Of a DNA stretch of 64,000 nucleotides, positions 26,401-40,830 are shown in pieces. Both the position numbers and the translations under genes were made by a program. Origin of the DNA: Ooceraea biroi (lineage: Eukaryota > Arthropoda > Insecta > Hymenoptera > Formicidae); assembly GCF_003672135.1 (NCBI RefSeq), contig NC_039510.1, forward strand, positions 15,500,001 through 15,564,000, read 5' to 3'. Every line of letters begins with the position of its first letter. Position 1 is the stretch's first letter. A model generated the notes under the pieces. It worked only from the letters and a program-made list of their open reading frames with translations, did not search any database and was not told the origin of the DNA.

Positions 26401-29400
26401 CCCGCTGTTCCCGTGAGAGAAATGGGTTCGTGAAAGCTGATTATTTTAAAAAAGCGCCGTGGAAGAAAATTCTCAGACTAACGAAATCTTTCTAAACTCC
26501 AAATGAAAGCGAGCATAAAAAAGAACGCATTAGATATCAATATTGATAGTTATGAGACATTCAGGTTCTCGTTATTCATGGAATATCATTTTAAATATAT
26601 AAAACAAAATTTATTGAGATATAAATAGCATTTTTTAGAAATACAATTGTGCGAGTGCACGAGTACAACAAATATATCATCCCTATATAGCGATGAAAAT
26701 TGTGCAGCACCAGCTGCGTGCAACGAACCTTAGCCTGAGAAATGCATTTGCTACATTACTTAGTTTCCCTTCCTGTATCGCATGTTATCATGTTTGCTTG
26801 TACAACGTAAGCATTAAAATAAATTGGGCTTATAAACTTCCTGTCCTGAACCAGCAGCTTTGCCAACACTGTCATATCATAAGTAATGCTACAAAATAAA
26901 TCGAAATGAAATTGAAGATTTTATTTATATCGTGATAAATTAAATTAGAAGTATTTGTCGTTATCCTGAATTTAAAGCCGTTATTTTTCTGTTTCTGTAT
27001 ATTTAATAGATGAATACAGCTCAATTATTGAAACAAGTATTGCGTATTAAAAATATTACGACAATTCGTCAGAGCTTATCCGTAAAAATATAAATTTGTT
27101 TAGCGATATCGTCAAACAAAAATTGCATACTAATCCTTGAAAAAGGATCCTGCAATCGTATCTCATTATTGCAAAAAGTACATCTGTGAGTGTTTCTACT
27201 AAATAAAGCTCGTAACGTTTCTATGAAAAAAAAAGAAAAACTTAAGAAATTACAAAAAAGCTTCTGCTTCTTGAAAAGGGATTGTTTGGTATCGCGAGAA
27301 TTCAATTTATTTTCTTGTCCATGTCGAATCCACAAAAAAAACAACACGCAATCTCACTCAAAACCCTAGTGCAAGCTCCACATTTCTAACATTCCCGCAC
27401 GTATGTACCTCAGAGAATCTCCAGAAAATACGCATTCATCTCCAAGGATGCCTTTAAAGGATGCCTGCACTTTAACGCATCAATGATAGTAGACTTCTCG
27501 AATAACTTCTCGAATAAAACAATGTTTGATGTGATTTATAACATGAAGTTTATTATTATGTAGCATAATAATAACGTAACGTCTGCAGCAAGATGGTCCC
27601 GGGAAAAGCTTTAAATATTTCGCACTGAAACGCGATTATATGAACCATGTCGCTCTAGTTAAAGGTTTAAATATACTGCCCGAAATGGCGTGCATTACGT
27701 ACGATGCATATTTGATTCGTTAGCGCGATCGTTATTGTACGCCGCGTTTGCACGTTGCGGATACGTTAATGATAACGCTGAAAAATATTACAAAGTCTGA
27801 CCTTTAGGTCAGCTATGCAAGCAATCCTAAGAATATGCTTGCGGTAAGAACTAATTTATTAAATCCGACTTGATTAAAATAACTTACGTGTATCTGTGGG
27901 CAGATAAGAAATATTTAATGTGTCCTTTATGTAATCTATTGTTCAACTTGGTAACGTAAGAAGAAGACAAGATCGATTCACATTTCAATTATTATTTGGG
28001 AAAATAATCGTTCTGTATGCGTCGCGCAAATGTCGTTGACAGTGCACGAGAACAAATTCAATATTCACCATAATTGTCACCACAAAGCAATGTTCTAATG
28101 AAACATCGCATACTGCGATCTTTTACATTTCTCAATCTCAAAATAAAATTCCGCAGATTTATCTGTACGAGCGCAATATACGCAATACGCGTGCTAGAAC
28201 TACAGTTTCATTCAAGAAAGACAGTAATGGAACGATACAAAACGAAAATCAAAATATAACTCTGTAAAATAGGACAGCACAAGCAATATCAAGCGAAGCA
28301 CTACTAACTTGCAATACTATCCAGTATCGAATAGCTAAAATGATAAGCAAAAGTACAACTTTCACTAGCAAAAGCAAATTCCTTTTTTGAATGCTCACCT
28401 TTAAATGATACACAAAGAATTATTTATTGCAGATAACTGAAAATCATATCATTTTTAATAAAATGAAAAGATAATCAACTACTAGTACATCGTACTAGTA
28501 CAGTACGTGGAGTAACACGTGTAATAGCATCTCATTATATTTAGCCCTTTACCTAATCACCCTACATCATTGCTTTTTTACGGCCATCCAATTTGCTGTT
28601 AACGATGTTGTACAAGTATAATGATGTCATAGAGCTGAGAATGGGTCTTAAAAAGCGAGATTTTAAGGGCGAGTCGCCTACCGTTCGTAAATAGCGTTGC
28701 ACATAAGTATACAGGCAATCTCAAAGACTGCAATGCTTCTTTTAAATCATAAATAATAGAAACCAAATTAGCAGATTTTGATTGTAAAAGATTTGTAGTT
28801 CTTATTATTAAATAATATGATTTTTAAATTTTTTATTTGCATAATTGCAAATATTCTGTAACCGATAAATATTACTCTACATTAAAAAAGATTTTTACAC
28901 ATGATACGTATGCTTGTATCACTTTAAAGTTTAGTTTTAGAGAGCTTTGTTAAACCAACGTAACATGTAGTAGCTAGATTCCCTTTAAAGCGTCCTTTTT
29001 ATCCTATTTTATCCTTTATTCTATTTTAACTTTGTTATCAAAATCTCTTTACACTTTCGTAAACTACAGCCACGGCCCTCTTTAAGCGCAACAACAGCTG
29101 GCGCACAATTATTAAAATACGCTTATTCCAAAATGTTACTTCGTTTATCTATTACAAATTTATAATATTTAGAAATATTAACAGATAATTAAGGATTAAT
29201 GACGATCATGCATGGATGCGTAATGTAAAAAAACATTTCTAAAATTCTTTCTTCAACTGCGTGTTTTCTCCTTTTTTACGATTTTTATGTGCGCGATTAT
29301 GCCAAATTAGAAAAGATCAGTAATGACACTGTTCAATTACTAGTGCTGTCAATTCAGACTGGTGAAATCGGATAACTAGATACTTCTTAAAATTGATATC

Positions 29401-32400
29401 AAAAATGAGAAACTGTGCAAAGAGATAATGAATCAACTTCACCAACAGAACTATAACATCTAGAGAAGACGTGCGGCTTTTGACGCATCCTGTAAAGCCT
29501 ATGCATGCGATTTTGATTAGTCGTTGCATTAACAGCAGGTTGTGCTCGCGTGCCGCTTGAAATCACGTCGCGCACGGATAACGTAAAAGTACGGCCCGGT
29601 TGTGAGAACCTTGGCGCGTAAGAAGAAATTAAGATCATCGTGGATAATGATTCGCGCGAATATTTTCGAAAGCAGAAAAGATCTGGTCGCGTGTCGCGCG
29701 GTCACGAAGCAAAAAAGGGATATGTCGCGTTTATAGTGCTTGTAACTATACCTTGCCAGCTTGAGGAAGGCTTGCGAGCTGCTTCAGACAACGGTGTTCC
29801 ATAGAAAATATATCCGCGACAAATCCATTCGCGTCTTATCTTGAGATTGTCTAGTGTAGTTTATGCAGTTTGTCTGTCACGAAACTTTCACATTAGTAAA
29901 CTTTCACAATGGTTGCAAGACGTTAACATGAAAACTAATTAGGCATTAGCACAAGCGAAAACTATAGGAAATATTATTAAAGCCGTTCGTTATGCAATCA
30001 TTCGCAAAGCAAACTGACAAATGGTAGATACTCGTCGCACGCATATTTGTAAATTAATATTTCGATTTCTAAGCTGTCCTCTCTCTTTTGTTCTTTCTAG
30101 AACTATTGTTTATGTATTATAATAATTTGTCTTAAAGCTTTATTTCTGTACTTGATTTCTTTATACATGTAATTTGCTATTGATGCGAAAGTATGTAAAT
30201 TCTTGTGTTTAAAATTTCAGTTTCGTAACAATAACTTGTATTCCCCGTATTCCCCTTTCTGCACATATCTTCTATCGTTTTCTCTCCGCTGCAACGTCGC
30301 TTACAAAACGTTCGACATGCGATGAATAACAGCAAACGATGTACTGCAGTATCTACAACGTGTCCTGAGATCTATGATAAACGCAATGTTCAAATATTCC
30401 GTTTGGAAACAGCTTGGAAGTCAAACATGCGGCTTGATAATTCTGTTGGAACAGTATGAGTATTCTCTAACTCACACGCTGATAGTGATAGAGGAATTAT
30501 TATTACAGTATTCTTTTCAAACTTTGTAAACCGTATTGCAATTCGTTCGCGACACCGGATAAAGATACACAACTAATGTTACATATTACATGTATTCCAA
30601 CGATTACTTTCAATAATATGGTTGCATAATATAAATGTTATCTGAAAAGCATATCTTTTCGATCAAATTCCGTCTTGCAATTTATTTTCACACTATGTGC
30701 AAAATCTATCGAAAATTTACATACAGTTCACTTTGTTTGCAAGTTCGGAAATTATGAAGCTGTATGCGCATACACGTTCAATATTTTTTAAATATCGACA
30801 TCGATAATATTGTTATCTGTAAAAATGCTATTGCAGCAACCAATTACAAATATTTATTCTCTCGTCGTAACTTACGTTCCCTATTTTTCAACAAGACCAT
30901 CACGTTTGTATTTATAAATAATTGTTGTTTTTTTATATGGAATTATCCATTGATGAGATTAACGATACATTTCGTGCATATTCCGTATGCTGGCAGATTC
31001 CTTTTTTATATTCACACTCAGCATTTTTTACTGCCAAACAGTGTTTGCCCGCAGTATATTAGTTTAGCATAAATTCTGTTTTAAACATGTTTTGAATTAA
31101 AAAGCATTTCGTGATCAACGATTTTGGCACGTATTGGTTGCGTGTTGTGCATCACGTAGAATTTTTCACGTAATGTAGCTTTAAATTAAGACCTTCCATT
31201 CCATTGGCCGGATATTCTGAAATACCATACGAGCCAGAATCGAACTGCATATTATGCGATAAATCGCCCTAATGCATGCATGCATTTGTGTATATACGAT
31301 CGTATCCTAGTTTGCTTTCTGGCCGCCTCACTTGAGAATAAATCGAAATGAGTAATTGTGGACTATGCATCGTAAGACTGCCGCATTTAAGGAATTTAAT
31401 GTTAAACATGATTCCCTCATTCGGTTAAGATTTATACTGTAGTATGCTCTTTGTAGTTAACAAATGAGAGTCGCTAAGCAACTCTCTAAAACAGAATGAA
31501 TGCGGAAAATGGAATTACGGTGTAATGCTATTATAAAGACGTTATATGTCTCTAGATACAGAAAATTGGTACCGTTCTACTAGAATTTCTCTTTCGGATA
31601 CTGTCAAGAATAATCACAACTTGAATATTTCATAAAGCCAACACAACATATGTGCCGTTGTTTCCTGAAACCGCGCACACGCAGATGTCGTCGATAAATT
31701 TTCTGTCGCATTCGTTACGGATCAGTTGCTGTCTCAAACTAAATCATTTCTATTTTTCCTCATCTTCGATTAAAGCAAAACATATGCTATCTTGTGTTTT
31801 TCGATGAAAGGCGCATTTATTTTGTTCGCATCAAGCAGCTCTCTTGTTAAGAATAAAAAATAAAAAAGATTATAAATTACAATGAATTCCGTCATTTAAT
31901 TCTAAAGTTTCGTTCATGTTGCAATTCTCGTAAACATTGCGGTAACGACATAGTCGAATGCACCAGTCGATTGCACGTGCGTTTGCTAATTGTTTACCCG
32001 CATAGCGGGGGATTTAATTAGATCGTGAATTAATTAAAGGCGGCATACCTTTAGTTACTACGCGATATAATGCAAGTATATTGAATGCATTTAACCGCGG
32101 TGAGGGATATAGGAGCCATCCTCTGCGTGATTTTCTGGTCGGCATTAACCGCGTAGACATCCTTTGTTATCGTTTCGTAAACGCTACAAGAGATTAACTT
32201 TTCTTTTTTTACGCGCCGTTATAATGAGGAATGCATTAGCTTTAACCAACTAATTAAATGAAGACGAGATAAGCATGTATCGTTGAGTCCGGATTAACAA
32301 AGCAGAAGGCCTGCGAAAAATATAGTTGAAAGGATTAAAATGGAAAAACTGAGAAGCCATGGCAACTCCAAAGATTTGATTATACGTGATTCGCAATTGC

Positions 32401-35400
32401 AGTTTCAGTGATAGTTAAAAGTTCCTTGTAACGTCTTTCAATTAACTTCTTCACATTTTTAAAACTCTCATTCATTTTGTAACGTCTAAGGTTTATACGT
32501 GTAGTCCGTTGCAGATTTATCTCTATTATAAAACTAATTCTCTGAATAACTTTTTCACGGCAATCACGGTGAAACAAATTTCAAACTGAAATTGGAATCG
32601 CACATGGCGAAAAACTCATCCCCTGCGCAGTTTTGAAGAATGGCAGTCGGTTCGGCGGATTAAGCGGCAAGACAATAGAGCTTACGAGGAGATATAGAAA
32701 ATATGAAAAGCTTAGGGTAACTCCCTCTATTTCGTATGCGGAGTTTCCGGTTATAGTCGGAAACAAATCGAGGTGGAACAAACCAGCAGAAAGACTTTCG
32801 AATCGCATTTCGATGCGGCGTGCTCTAAAGAACATCTTCAAGTTCCAAGAATAACGTCGGAAGGGAAAGTAAAAATTAAGTTTCAGTATTCGCGCTGTGA
32901 ATTGTATCCGGCATCAGAAAGTTTGACGCTGTTTGGTCGGATGCGGTTCAAGAAATAGTGTTTGTCACGATTTTGTTATCCTAAAGTTGCATCCAATTCA
33001 CGAGTGTATTTCTTGCATTGCTTATTCCATATCCTTAAAATACCCGCAAATTCTCGTTCCAAACTTAATTTTATTGCAAAAGAGACAGAATATTTGATAA
33101 TGCCTAAGAGATATATTATATTTAAAAAATCTGTTTATTTTCATCTAAATGAATGTAATCTCGAGAGTGTAACATATAATTTACGAACATTTTTGATAAC
33201 TGTATTCATATTTAAATTGGGTTAATCGTAAAATTTGGTCGTTTTTTCTTTTTTCGCAAATTAGTTAGCCTTGCAAAGGAAGGGAACCCTTCCCTCGTGA
33301 ACTCCTTTTTAATTATGCGTGTCCCCGCATACATGTCCATATCGAGCAACGCTGAGTAACAAATAATTTATGAAGCAACACTCCTGGCACGCTTTCTAAT
33401 GCATAAACTTGATCCCGTGGTATCATATATTTATAATACGTTTATGACACATAGAATAATCTCTTCAAGCCCTATAATATCTAGATGTTAATAATTATGA
33501 ATCACAGCTTGATTAAAGATCGAAAAAGTGTTAGCATGTGGCTAATTAAGACATATAATAATAAATATGAGAAAGAAGAAAACAGTTAACTCAAGTTATT
33601 AGACAGCAATTTTATAAACTTTATAGTCTAATAGCATTTAATATTCGTTCTTGATATTATTTCAACATTAATAAAACATCATAGTTCTAATTATCACAAT
33701 GTACAGGTTGCAATTTGATTTAAAAATTAACCGTGGCGGCACGCGACAAATTGCATCAGTAATTTGAGTTGCAATATTTAGCAAGTAAAAAACAGAAACA
33801 AAAACGGAACTCACATTGATACAGCGTAACGAGTACGACGCACGCGAGAACTCCGCTCGAAACCCGGGATTATCGATTTTTGCAGCTGCCTGTTGTATTT
33901 AAATACGAGGTATTGCTAAAATCGCCCCAATACGAAGTTCTGCTTTAAAACGTAACATCTATGTAAAAATATTTACAGCTGATGTAAGCTCGTTAAATAT
34001 ATTGATAAAATATCTTAAGCCTACAGTTAAGATTGCATGAATCATTTTTACAATATTAACAGTAATCTAAAAAAGCAGTCTAGGTATACTCTTAGCAATC
34101 TCAAATATTAAAAACAAAAAATTTCTAAAAAACCTGGGAAAAAATCTAGTATCTAAACTACTGAACAAAAAACTAATAAAAACGAGCGTATATAAACAAA
34201 ATGTTTTGCAAACGAATCCACAGTCTTCAGAATGGTGCACTTAATTGTTTTAAACAATCACAACATATTAATCCTGATCAAGTATGTGTTTACGAAAAAA
34301 ACAAATCGATCGGTGAATCAAACTCCGACGCGCGTGGCGAGGCAAGTTCGCGTCGTATCCCAAATATAGGAAGATTTGAAAGTAAAATGAGCGTTTGCGT
34401 AATCTGTCTATCGTCCTGCGAATCGGTCACGCGAATTTGCTTGGAACGTTGCCGATGTTTCGTGGATCCCTGAACGAATCGAGGGTGAATTACAATTCCC
34501 ATTATCTCATTCTCATTTGAGAGTGCGTAAGGTGCGGTTTTTCCTGCATCATTTAGCTGAATCGAATGGGAGAGAATTCCCGGGCACTCATTAATTCGGG
34601 ATGTAGAATGCGCATTAACGCGAGTTACCATAGTTCCATGATATTTGCGAGGTCCATACGGTCCGCCGCATAATTTGATTTATGAAATGGACATATATTT
34701 TCTCACCAACAATAACTATCTTTTCACGTCTTCCGCGTCTATTCTCGCACACGACCTTGTTTTAATAAATGCTTAGTACTTAATCTTGGTAATCTTTATT
34801 TCATTACACTTTGTTTAGCTCAATAACAAGTTTCTTCATTATATATTATTTATTACTTAAAGTCGTAATAAGAGAAAAGTTTAAAATATCAAGCAGAATT
34901 AAGAGCTTGATTAGAATGAGAAATACACGTAGCATTATCGCAAATTATTATAATCGCGTGATATTCTCTTGCGGGACGCATAAGTCGACGATCGGCAGGC
35001 ATAAATCGATCTCAGGAAGTCGCTGGATCGAGGTGGAATGTGACGTGCGCTTTACGAACGATTGGAGGCACAGCGATGCTAACTAGAGCGGTATAATAAG
35101 AATATAACAAGAGGGAAACGAAGTACTGCCTCCTGCCATCTTGGGTGGGAAGTGCCAAGCACCTGAAAATCAGCGAAATTAATCCATGAATTTTTGCTCT
35201 CATTATGAGCTGCTAGTCACGTTGCTGATAGTCGCGTGATGTTGTGGCTCGACGTTTTCGGCATCGCGATGCAAAATTCTAATTGACCATGAAACACAGG
35301 AGAAGCGTGTACTGAACTAAAACAATCCACTAACGCAAAAATAGAAGTAGAAGAAGAAGATGATGATGAAAAGAAGTCTATGGAAATCAGCGAATTTCAC

Positions 35401-38400
35401 TCAAATCTTCAACCTTCAGTTTGCGTCCACGTATGCAAAATCAATTCTCGTACGCGATGAATTTCGTTCTCATTCGAAAGCATGTTCTTACTTGACTGTG
35501 AAGCATATGGTGCAAGTCTCGTGGCGAGCAATTAATGGTAACGTTTCGGAGCGAGATGCTAACTTCGCTTCAACAAAGGCACCGACATGATGCTGGCGAC
35601 TCCTCGAAGTCGTCGCTGCAACCGCAATTTTGTCCTGACATGACACAACAGATGCACGTGCGGCAAATGATGTCACGGTATAACTGGCGTAATTGTTAAT
35701 AAACGGGAGGGAGCGCGGAGATACGAGCTGCAATTGCGGAAACGACAGCCCTCGCGGAAGACGCATTAATTACAGGGCACGTGCGTGCACGGAAATTAGT
35801 AATAGCTCAGTCTGCTTCGGCTCATACCAGAGTAATCCTGGATTAGATGGTGCTCTTTACGGCTGATTGCACTTCCGTAGAAGATCGCACGAAGGAAATC
35901 CTTTTTCCCGTTCCGGGCAATCGCGCCCTATCCTCGGGGGTCTGAGCCCTTTGCAGGCGTCGCGACGTTATACTTGGAGGGACATTAATTATTCTGCTAA
36001 TTTTGAGCAGCCTGAGATACCTGAAACGTTCTACACCTCGTGCGCAATACTGCAGCATCCTTACGTCTTAATATTTGGACTTGTCAAATTAGGCAGACGA
36101 GAGTTCGGTCAGCATAATTTATTAGAAAAGAGAAATTTATGGGTCTGTTAAAAAATGGTCGTGTTGAATAAAGGTGTTTCAAAGCACGTTACAGTGTAAA
36201 CTATCATCTCTGTCAAACATTCAATGTAACTAAATATGTTACTTGGACGCTCTTCGACAACATTTTCCGACTTTCTGATGGTTTACTTTCGCAATCGATT
36301 TTCTCTTTTTAATGCCAAGCGAAGACACGCTATATACTGGCCGTTACCAAATGTGATATCGTGATCAGATGATAACTGATGAAAAACACTCTGCCGTTTG
36401 TGAGTCTGTCAAAGCATTTATCATTATTCAATAAATTATACCGGAATGATAATTCGATTTTGAAACATCGTAGGTCAATATTGAAACGATGGTTCGATTA
36501 TCGAGTTATGAGAACGACACTAACTGAAGGCGAATTGTAGAAATACGCACATAATTATGCATGAAGAAATTAAGTGTGCTACAGCAGCTAAAACGTTAGT
36601 ATCAAACGTGCATGTGCACGGAGTAAGAGGCACGTTTCCCCATATTTGGCTTCAATGTATGTCTAACTCCCTCGTGTGAGAACGTCGATGCACGCACGAG
36701 AATGATAGCTTGCTTTACTGGTTCATCGCGTACGAGCGCACGCTTGACTCAAGAGGAAATTTCTCCCGATAATTTGCGTCCGACACTACGATGGTCCTTA
36801 TTAAAAAATAGTTGCCTGAAAATTATATCTTTGGCGGGGCTATATTTATGCGATAATTGGATTTATCTAACAAAATCTATTTACTGTTAACAATACACCA
36901 CGTTTGAAACGAGATGGCTTTGTGGCGTGACAATATCGGATAACACGTATACTACGATATCGAATTACTAATAACATAATAATAAGCATCATGGTATCTG
37001 AGTCACAAGAGGAAATACTCGCTAAAAAGTTGCAAGTAATTCTCTACTTCCGAATAAAGCACGTTGTAGGCGAACTTCGTGACAGCGAAAATTTTCAAAA
37101 ACTATTTCTGACATTTATTTACTTCATAATACATGTATAATAGACTTCGTATCCGACATACAATAAAGCAAAGAGTGATACTCAAGAGAACAGAAGAATC
37201 GACGTCCCAGAAATGATGTTGAAAACTTTAAAAGTACAGTGCATCAAATGTGATAAGAGCAATTTGAAGATGTCACGCAATTTTTACCACTATAGTTCTC
37301 ATTCGAATGGAACTCTTAATTCTATTTGATATTTTAAACTATTTATAATTTTATTATAATTTTTATCTCATTTCTAATACAAAAATCACCATAAAGTCGC
37401 GCAAGTCGTCAGACGACGATGACTCTCTTCCTGTGTCTCGCTCGCGTGAAATCTGCACGACTTGCGTCGCAATTGAATTCCTTAATACACCGTGGATGGC
37501 TTGTATAAAAACGATACTTTAATTGCACCTCAGGAGAAATTCTGGGCATGAAGCCAGAGACATGAGACGCAATTGTCGAGCCATTGAGGATAATGCCAAG
37601 CACGTAGGTCGATTCAATTCGCGTGCTAATCATACGAATCTCCATTCTGTCGACATACATCCGCATTTGTCAAATAAGGTCTCATTCATTTGTTGATCAA
37701 TTTGCCTAATAAGCTTGAATTCCTGCTCGTCAGTGATCTCACGTATTTTTCTATGAAGTTACGAGCAGATATTTATTACGTAAAAATCGAAGCTTGCGAA
37801 ATTATATGATAATTTTTCTTATATGTTATTTCTGATTTGAAATTCAAAGAAAGGTTAAAATGCGCTTAAGAAAGCTTAGAATATACGTTTATGCTGCATT
37901 CCTTTAATTAAATGTTTACTAACCTACATGTATACAACGAGGAGGGTTAAAGTGGCGCAGAGGTGTACGATCAGAGGAATTTAATCCTTTGAACAACATA
38001 TACGTTCGTGTTCGAACGACTGACAGGCGTGATAATGACTAGGTGCCATTAAAATTAGGGAAACTTAAACGCAATTTACGTTTAATGTAATAATGGCAAC
38101 GACGCAAGTTTCTATCTGGCAAGTACTTTATTACAAACTTTAGTAAAGTATGAAAACAGATTAAGAGATAATGACAGATAATGATTTTAAAATTCGCACA
38201 AGCATTTTCATCAATTAAATTGCATATTCAGCAAGAAGATCGTCCATTTCTGTTTTCATTTTCACCGTATCTACGTTTTATTTGCTCTCTTGTCTACTTC
38301 ATTTTTGTTGCGCGAGCAGACCGAAAGAGAAAGAGAGAGATGTACCATCCGAAAACAATGACGGTCTTTTAAGCTCGGTGCAGGTGCGAACGAGTCGCAA

Positions 38401-39352
38401 TTGAACTACATCGCTCGAGAAAATCTTGCTTTGTACAACGCACGTTTTTAACCCGATTCAACGTAACTGGAGCACAAGGACACGCTTCGCTCGTGCTCCG
38501 TTTAGTGGAAATACTTCATCGCTCGTGCATACTCGGAGGAGATGTTAGTCGCGGAAATGATTCTTGCCTCTCAAGTTGCGTGCCACTTTGCAGGATGGCA
38601 GGATCATGCCGCTCAAAAAGTTTGCCCGCCACGGAACGCGTTGCTAACACTCGTGAAATATTTGATATGCACAAACTTATCACTGATTCTTTTACATGCA
38701 ACACTCACTCTGCTTCGATCGATTCGGGATCGAGTTTCTGTAATGTCAAAAGTTCTGTTACTTCTATTGTGAGGTAAGATGACCTTTTCAAGTTTCCGTT
38801 AAGGGAAAGCTAGCTGCAAATGAGCCAAAGAAACTGCTGACATTATAATGTTACGCTAAGTGCTTTTACGCAAGGAAGACGTCTAGAAAAATTTATTTTT
38901 TCATAATTATTACGTCTTGGTGCGCTTGATGAACGCTTCTAATTATCGGCTGACATTTAACGGCAATATTCTGCCAAGTGCACACGGCGTTTTACCATGT
39001 GGTTTTTGATCCGAATCCTAGCATGAACACTCGTGGTTTAAATTACGATCCTTCGTCTTTGCAAGCGACGCTAAGTACTCGAGTTTGCCACCGAGGCAAC
39101 TTTCAACGCCGTTCATAATGCAGTGCTATCAGCTTCGGTCGGCATGCTGGAAAATGGCATACGACATGTGCTTCTCGTACATACGTAATGCTGATTCGGT
39201 TGACACTCATTCTCCGAATAAACAACAGTGCTTGCTCTCAAAAGAGACGTGCTTTCTGCTGTTGACGAGAGAATTGAGCTACCTATATTCGATTTCGTAA
39301 TCTTGTTATACTTGATATTGACAATGACGTAACAGAATGTTTAATGAATATA
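23401..39352. other. long non-coding stretch
   Basis: About 16 kb with no recognisable gene, RNA gene or bounded mobile element. Small items: a 12 bp tandem duplication ACTTCTCGAATA at 27493-27516; a hairpin CTAGTAC/GTACTAG at about 28483-28499; a hairpin GGAAGGG-AA-CCCTTCC at 33278-33293; a GAA/GAT-rich run at about 35345-35373. The longest frame (165 codons, 25919-26416, plus) starts with GTG; its first internal ATG leaves about 100 codons of basic, unrecognised sequence. Slightly G+C-richer patches at 23.9-24.7, 32.6-32.9 and 35.4-36.1 kb also give no recognisable protein. Confidence 0.6.
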
Positions 39353-39396
39353 CGGGTCGTATAGCAAGCAATATATATTGCTTGCTATACGACCCG
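39353..39396. repeat. perfect 44 bp palindrome
   Basis: The two 22-base halves are exact reverse complements with no spacer. The half begins CGGGTCGTATAGCAAGCA and meets its mirror in an alternating AT centre. It could extrude as a cruciform or form a perfect RNA hairpin. The flanks are A+T-rich and show no clear target duplication. Confidence 0.97.
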
Positions 39397-40239
39397 ATAT
39401 TATCGGATATACATATGTTTCCGAGAGAATCTGCTTTCTGACAAATATCTATCTATGTTTCGGTGATCCTGGTCATCGAGTAATTAACACATGTGGTACT
39501 CGACACAATAATGGAAATTACACAGATCCACATACATCATGTTTCTTGCCTGTAAGCAAGATTATGAAAACATTTCAGTAGAAACGTAAAACGAGATCCA
39601 ACATGACAACAAAAGTGCCGCAAGAAACAGCGAAATTGTCAAAGAATAGAAGATATAATTGTGAAACAAAGGACTGTAATGTCGAGTACAATAATGTAGA
39701 TTGTATGCATATAACGCTGATAAGAAGCGCTAATTACTTTTCCAGCTGTAAGCTCGCATACATGTGTAAAGCCGAACAGCATTCTTATTTGTTAACGACT
39801 ATTCTTTGAAATTCGGGATTAATATGTTCTCAGCAATACTATGATAAAAGATCACAGCGGATGTTTAATTTTTAATATTATATATCTCATCAATTAAACG
39901 TCAAAAAAGATTTCTGGTAGAATCAAGAATCTAATTTAAATTAACAGCACACGAATTTTTACTATTCACTTACATTTTCGATAATTACGCAAAATGCTTG
40001 AAATTAATTTAATTAATAAATATACTAAATAATATAATAAATATATATATTATGATCTCGGATAGTGATAAAAAATATGTTGACTCCGATCATTAAAACA
40101 GAAATTTATTAATCTGCCAACTATATAAAGAAAAAGAAAAAAGAATGGATAACTATCACGTTTACAAATATATCGTTCATTATCATACAATAAATACATT
40201 ATTATTTTTATATTATGTTACATTATTTTAATAAGACTT
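39397..40239. other. A+T-rich non-coding DNA
   Basis: No gene was recognised. Base composition is strongly A+T-rich, especially from 39840 to 40220. Confidence 0.7.
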
Positions 40240-40411
40240 CTACACTGCAGATAGTAGCAGTATTCCAATAATAAAAACTGTTTCATTTTGCAGAAAACAA
40301 TTCTGGTATGGGCCGCCCATGTTGCACCGTAACTTTCGAGACCATCCCCATGCGTAGGCAGGAGTCGGTAAATTAAAAAGTTAATGGAAACGAGCGGGAC
40401 ACCCTGTATAG
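40240..40411 (-). mobile_element. possible transposon end fragment
   Basis: Read on the minus strand, the segment begins TACAGGGTGTCCCGC (about 40394-40408) and continues for about 170 bases. The ACAGGGTGTCCC word resembles the terminal sequence of insect repeats, but I cannot name the family with certainty. No matching opposite end or target duplication was found, so this would be a truncated copy. The call rests on a short motif from memory. Confidence 0.25.
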
Positions 40412-40830
40412 ATACACACGTCGCGGAAACTAGAAGCGGTGGGTTCCCCGGCCTGCTTGGGTAAAGCTGGGTCGTGGTGCTATCGATCTCCGCCCACCTG
40501 GAGACCTCTCTTACCCCTGCTTGTAGCCAACGACTCGCAGGATGAGCATTGGGCCTCAGGAAAAGGACCGGGGGTAAGGAGAAGGTTGGAAAGATACAAA
40601 GAGAAGACGTAAGAGGAGGATGAAGTAGAAAGATTGTGCGTATTACATATATATATGTACACACATATATACAATATATATAAAGTCGAATATACTCCAC
40701 GACACGTCCACCCCCGCGGGGTTCGCCCCGATAGCGCACCCTCGACAATAATCGTTCCCCCGGAATGTCGAGGAGAACGAGTCGCGCGCTGGCCTCGAGG
40801 AAAGGCACGGACAAATCGACGGACTCCGTG
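40412..40830. other. G+C-richer block spanning a TA/TG-rich tract
   Basis: A 198-codon minus frame (40218-40814) runs through this block and the preceding fragment. It starts with GTG, crosses a (TATA)/(TGTG) tract encoding Ile/Tyr/Cys, and contains no recognisable domain. I do not support it as a gene. Confidence 0.4.

Noticed and set aside
25919..26416. 165-codon plus-strand frame
   Set aside because: It has a GTG start, no recognisable domain and basic low-information sequence. Runs of this size are expected occasionally across six frames of 64 kb.
34188..34473. TATATAAAC followed by an ATG-initiated 90-codon Cys-containing frame
   Set aside because: The ATG lies only about 10 bases after the TATA word, so it would be upstream of any transcription start. 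No domain was seen.
35790..35840. TAGCTCAGTCTG resembling a tRNA A box
   Set aside because: No B box or cloverleaf follows.
37948..38030. tRNA-like A box (TGGCGCAGAGG) with a downstream GTTCGAAC
   Set aside because: No acceptor stem, the anticodon arm has the wrong loop size and the T stem does not pair. At best a decayed tRNA-derived piece.
40218..40814. Longest open frame in the window, 198 codons, minus strand
   Set aside because: It starts with GTG, passes through a TA/TG tract and a probable repeat fragment, has no domain, and ends in ordinary A+T-rich DNA.
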